Assembly (NCBI RefSeq): GCF_000621565.1
Contig: NZ_KK211305.1
Location: 153,843-217,842, forward strand
DNA length: 64,000 bases
Source: Butyrivibrio sp. LB2008
GTDB lineage: Bacteria; Bacillota; Clostridia; Lachnospirales; Lachnospiraceae
Direction: 5' to 3'
Made by a program: the position numbers and the translations under genes. Under the pieces are notes generated by a model. That model searched no databases. It worked only from the letters and a program-made list of their open reading frames with translations, and was not told the DNA's origin. How positions within the stretch are numbered: position 1 is the first letter of the stretch; every line of letters starts with the position of its first letter. Below, in pieces: positions 61,171-64,000 of this stretch.

Positions 61171-63939
61171 ATGGCAGCATTTGACAGAGTATTGTCCGGT
61201 ATACCCGAGATGGACGAAGCGCTTGATAATATCAGACTTGGCGACAACGTTGTTTTCAGAGTTTCCGAACTATCGGAGTTTAAACTTTTTGTGGATCCTT
61301 ATGTTGAGCAGGCGAAAAAGGATAAGCGGAACATCATTTACTTTCGCTTTGCAACGCATGAGCCGCTTGTGGAGGACTGCCTGGAAGTTAAGACTGTGAA
61401 GGTTCCTCTTTCGCACAGGTTCGAGACATTTACGGTTGAGATTCACAATATTATAGAAAAAGAGGATAAGGATGCATTCTATGTTTTTGATTGCCTGTCG
61501 GAACTTCAGATAGCATGGGCGACCGACCTTATGATGGGCAATTTTTTCAGGGTAACATGCCCGTTTCTTTTCATTCTTGATACAGTAGCTTTTTTCCCCA
61601 TAATCAGAGGGAAACATTCATTTTATTCCATTAACAAGATTCTTAATACAACACAGCTTTTTCTTGATGTGTATTCCGATTCAAAAAATGTATATGTACG
61701 TCCCGAGAAGGTATGGAACCGCGATTCCGATACCATGTTTCTTCCGCATATTTACAGGAAGGAGGACGGATATTTCAGGCCGATTCTGGACGGTGTGCAA
61801 AGCAGTCGTTTTTATCAGCTTCTTGAAAATTTCCAGCGTCCCGGCGAGGATCAGTATATTGATTTCTGGGATAAGTTTTTTAACACGGCAAAGTTCCAAT
61901 ATGAGAGCCGGATGAACATGGATGAGTCCTGCGATATCATGTGCAAGGTAATGATGACGCGTGATGAGAAGATGAGACTTATGGTAAAAAAGCACTTTAA
62001 GCCTGAGGATTATTTTAACGTGCGAAGTCATATGATAGGCACCGGACTTATCGGAGGAAAAGCGTGCGGAATGTTGCTTGCGCGTGCCATTATAAGGAAT
62101 ATGGCGCCTGATGTTGACGAAGTGCTTGAGCCGCATGATTCATTCTTTATAGGATCGGATATTTATTATACGTATATTGTGGATAATGATTTCTGGGATA
62201 TCAGAGTCCGCCAGAGGACTGATGAAGAGTATTTCTCACTTGCGGATGAGTTCGCGGAGAAGCTACGGACAGGCACATTTGCTGAGGACTTACGGACGCA
62301 GCTTAGGCATATCCTGGAATACTACGGTCAGGATCCTTTTATCGTTCGATCGAGCAGTATTCTTGAAGATGGATTCGGTAATGCTTTTGCGGGCAAGTAT
62401 GAATCAGTTTTTTGCGCGAACAGAGGAACACTGGAGGAGAGGCTTGAAGAATTTGAAAATGCGATTAGGACGGTTTATGCAAGTACCATGAGCTTATCGG
62501 CGCTTGACTACCGTAAGAGGCGCGGACTTGATAAAAGAGATGAGCAGATGGCGCTTCTTGTGCAGAGAGTTTCGGGCTCGTATTACGGGCAGTACTATAT
62601 GCCGTGCGCTGCGGGAGTTGGGTATTCCTACAGCCCGTACAAGTTCCTTGCGGATATCGATCCTCATGCCGGAATGCTCAGGCTTGTAATGGGGCTTGGA
62701 ACATCTGCAGTCGATAGGACAATGGGCTCGTACCCACGCCTTGTAAGTCTTGATATGCCTGAGGCGACATCTTGTGTGACGGTTGCGGAGAGGCATCAGT
62801 TCTCACAGAGAGCTGTGGAAGCTGTTGATGTGACGGAGCATGAGCTCAAGAGGCTGGAACTACGTGATATTGAAAAGAAGCTTCCGATGTATCTGATCAA
62901 TACTTTACTTGAGCATGATTATGAAGTTGAAGGTTCGCTGAAGGAAAGAGGAATCCTCCGCGATGTAAGATTTATTTCCTGCAGAGGACTTGTCAGGAAA
63001 GAAGAGATAATGGCACGGATGCAGAAGCTAATGAAGTGTATTCAGGATGAGTATGAGCATCCCGTGGATATCGAGTTTACGATAAATCTGTCGGAGACGG
63101 GAGAGTATTCGATAAACCTTCTGCAGTGCAGGCCACTTCAGGTTTCGAAGGATACGGGTAGTGTTACTGTTCCTCAAAATGTAGATAAAGATGAAATTTT
63201 GCTTGAAAATGTGGATTCATCAATGGGACTTTCAAGGAGCGTTCCGATTGATCTGATAGTATATGTAGATCCCAAGGCTTATTACAACCTGCCTTACGCG
63301 GACAAGCCTAATATCGCGAGTATTATTGGCAAGGTCAATTGGACATACAGAGACAAGGGAAGACATATGATGCTGATAGTCCCCGGGCGCATCGGAACAT
63401 CGTCGCCTGAACTTGGCGTTCCAACTACATTTGCGGATATAAGCGAGTTTGAAGCAGTGTGCGAAGTTGAAGAAAAAGAAGCCGGCTACAATCCCGAGCT
63501 ATCCTACGGAAGTCATATTTTTCAGGATCTTGTTGAGGCGGATATACTCTATACTGCTGTGTTTAGCGGTGAGAAGACCGTTGCTTTTGCACCGGAGAAA
63601 TTTGCGAGGTTCAAGGATATTACGGGAGAGTTCTGTGATAGGCAGGGAGTTGTCGGCACTTCAGGTGAAGGAGGTACCGCGGAAGGTGCAGGCATTTCAG
63701 GTGAAGAAGATACCGCGAAAGGTGCAGGCACATCAGGTGAAAAAGATACCGCGAAAGGTGCAGGTACATCAGGTGAAGTAGATACTGTAGGCGTTGCAGG
63801 TGCTTCAAGGGCAGAAAGTGTTCTCGACGTATCGGATAATAGAGGCGATTCAAATGTTGTGAGCGTCTATGATATGAGCGATTCAGGTTGCATGCTCTAC
63901 TACGACCTTGAGGCGAACCACCTGATGTTGAAGATGTGA
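61171..63939 (+). CDS. PEP/pyruvate-binding-domain protein with degenerate RecA-like N-terminus
   Basis: The 922-residue protein has an N-terminal RecA/KaiC-like part (about 1-170: SGIPEMDEAL, then RLGDNVVFRV) without a Walker loop. Next is a pyruvate-phosphate-dikinase nucleotide-grasp domain with GTGLIGGKACGMLLA, FIVRSSSILEDGFGNAFAG and KYESVFC. The swivelling phosphohistidine domain and PEP-binding barrel of true PEP synthase are not seen. At the end is a Gly/Ser/Thr/Glu linker of four 12-residue repeats and a last short domain (DLEANHLMLKM). GGAGG precedes ATG 61171. The job may be phosphotransfer or regulation; unknown. Confidence 0.78.
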   Translation: MAAFDRVLSGIPEMDEALDNIRLGDNVVFRVSELSEFKLFVDPYVEQAKKDKRNIIYFRFATHEPLVEDCLEVKTVKVPLSHRFETFTVEIHNIIEKEDKDAFYVFDCLSELQIAWATDLMMGNFFRVTCPFLFILDTVAFFPIIRGKHSFYSINKILNTTQLFLDVYSDSKNVYVRPEKVWNRDSDTMFLPHIYRKEDGYFRPILDGVQSSRFYQLLENFQRPGEDQYIDFWDKFFNTAKFQYESRMNMDESCDIMCKVMMTRDEKMRLMVKKHFKPEDYFNVRSHMIGTGLIGGKACGMLLARAIIRNMAPDVDEVLEPHDSFFIGSDIYYTYIVDNDFWDIRVRQRTDEEYFSLADEFAEKLRTGTFAEDLRTQLRHILEYYGQDPFIVRSSSILEDGFGNAFAGKYESVFCANRGTLEERLEEFENAIRTVYASTMSLSALDYRKRRGLDKRDEQMALLVQRVSGSYYGQYYMPCAAGVGYSYSPYKFLADIDPHAGMLRLVMGLGTSAVDRTMGSYPRLVSLDMPEATSCVTVAERHQFSQRAVEAVDVTEHELKRLELRDIEKKLPMYLINTLLEHDYEVEGSLKERGILRDVRFISCRGLVRKEEIMARMQKLMKCIQDEYEHPVDIEFTINLSETGEYSINLLQCRPLQVSKDTGSVTVPQNVDKDEILLENVDSSMGLSRSVPIDLIVYVDPKAYYNLPYADKPNIASIIGKVNWTYRDKGRHMMLIVPGRIGTSSPELGVPTTFADISEFEAVCEVEEKEAGYNPELSYGSHIFQDLVEADILYTAVFSGEKTVAFAPEKFARFKDITGEFCDRQGVVGTSGEGGTAEGAGISGEEDTAKGAGTSGEKDTAKGAGTSGEVDTVGVAGASRAESVLDVSDNRGDSNVVSVYDMSDSGCMLYYDLEANHLMLKM
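63655..63798 (+). repeat. 36-base tandem repeat inside the PEP-binding gene
   Basis: Four units begin at 63655, 63691, 63727 and 63763, each coding a form of (T/I)SGExDTAKGAG. Unit length is a multiple of three, so gain or loss of units keeps the frame. Units two and three differ by only a few bases; units one and four have drifted. Confidence 0.9.
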
Positions 63940-63955
63940 TTGTTGGAATGGCTAT

Positions 63956-63991
63956 ACGGGCATGGAGCCCCAGGAATCGATTTGTGCCCGT
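63956..63991 (+). terminator. Possible stem after the PEP-binding gene
   Basis: ACGGGCA (63956-63962) pairs with TGCCCGT (63985-63991), 16 bases after the stop. No T-run is seen before the window ends, so terminator function is not certain. Confidence 0.4.
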
Positions 63992-64000
63992 AGAAATAAG

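Noticed and set aside
63655..63798. CRISPR-like array
   Set aside because: The 36-base units are contiguous without spacers and are in frame within a gene.

Overview
The window reads as a low-to-moderate GC, Gram-positive-type chromosome, most likely a Lachnospiraceae member close to Butyrivibrio. This is inferred from the AT-rich composition, strong AGGAGG-like ribosome sites, a CIRCE operator, rubrerythrin, and DUF6020/DUF6056/DUF5672-type glycan genes that are frequent in that family. No rRNA, tRNA, CRISPR array or intact transposon was seen.

Positions 1-45806 form one very large cell-surface glycan locus with about 37 genes, all on the + strand and often overlapping by 1-8 bases. Block A (1-30277) starts inside a polyprenyl-phosphate glycosyltransferase. 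It continues with a large polymerase/ligase-like membrane protein, a bacillosamine-type set (PglF dehydratase, PglE aminotransferase, PglC phosphoglycosyltransferase), an ATP-grasp ligase, a uronic-acid pair (TviB/TviC-like), several GT4 transferases, two deacetylase-like proteins and a formyltransferase-like protein. Block A ends with an unusual acylation set: asparagine-synthase-like amidotransferase, acyl carrier protein, VOC protein, FkbH-like glyceryl loader, second amidotransferase, MBOAT acyltransferase and SGNH-like partner. Block B (30659-45806) has its own promoter and carries a second assembly set: three GT11-like proteins, a PglK-like ABC flippase, DUF5672, two GT2 and one GT17 transferases, a Wzy-like polymerase, a DUF6056 membrane protein, a pyruvyltransferase, a Wzx flippase and a GH88/105-like hydrolase. 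A 381-base gap between the blocks holds a terminator, a predicted small RNA on the - strand, and the block B promoter.

Positions 45807-50993 hold short stress and housekeeping units: a small conserved-looking protein, rubrerythrin, a membrane protein, HrcA-type Hsp20, a self-regulated XRE regulator/membrane protein pair, a HicB-like small protein, an MscS channel and thymidine kinase. Positions 51004-53884 are bounded by an inverted pair of 50-base repeats (47 of 50 identical) enclosing three - strand genes: an EF-hand protein, a CPBP protease and a PAP2 phosphatase. A second PAP2 paralogue lies just outside.

Positions 54600-64000 hold a RelA/SpoT-domain alarmone synthetase, a polar amino-acid ABC transporter whose second permease is broken by an in-frame stop, a cytidylate-kinase-like protein, a FUSC-HAD fusion, and a PEP/pyruvate-binding-domain protein with a 36-base minisatellite. 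Three of these units (alarmone synthetase, transporter, PEP-binding protein) are preceded by a recurring module in which a -10 element is followed at once by a terminator-like hairpin.

The most novel candidates are the carrier-protein/FkbH/MBOAT/SGNH set, which looks like a Dlt-type pathway loaded with a glycerate-derived group instead of D-alanine; the small RNA at 30431-30496; and the promoter-hairpin family.
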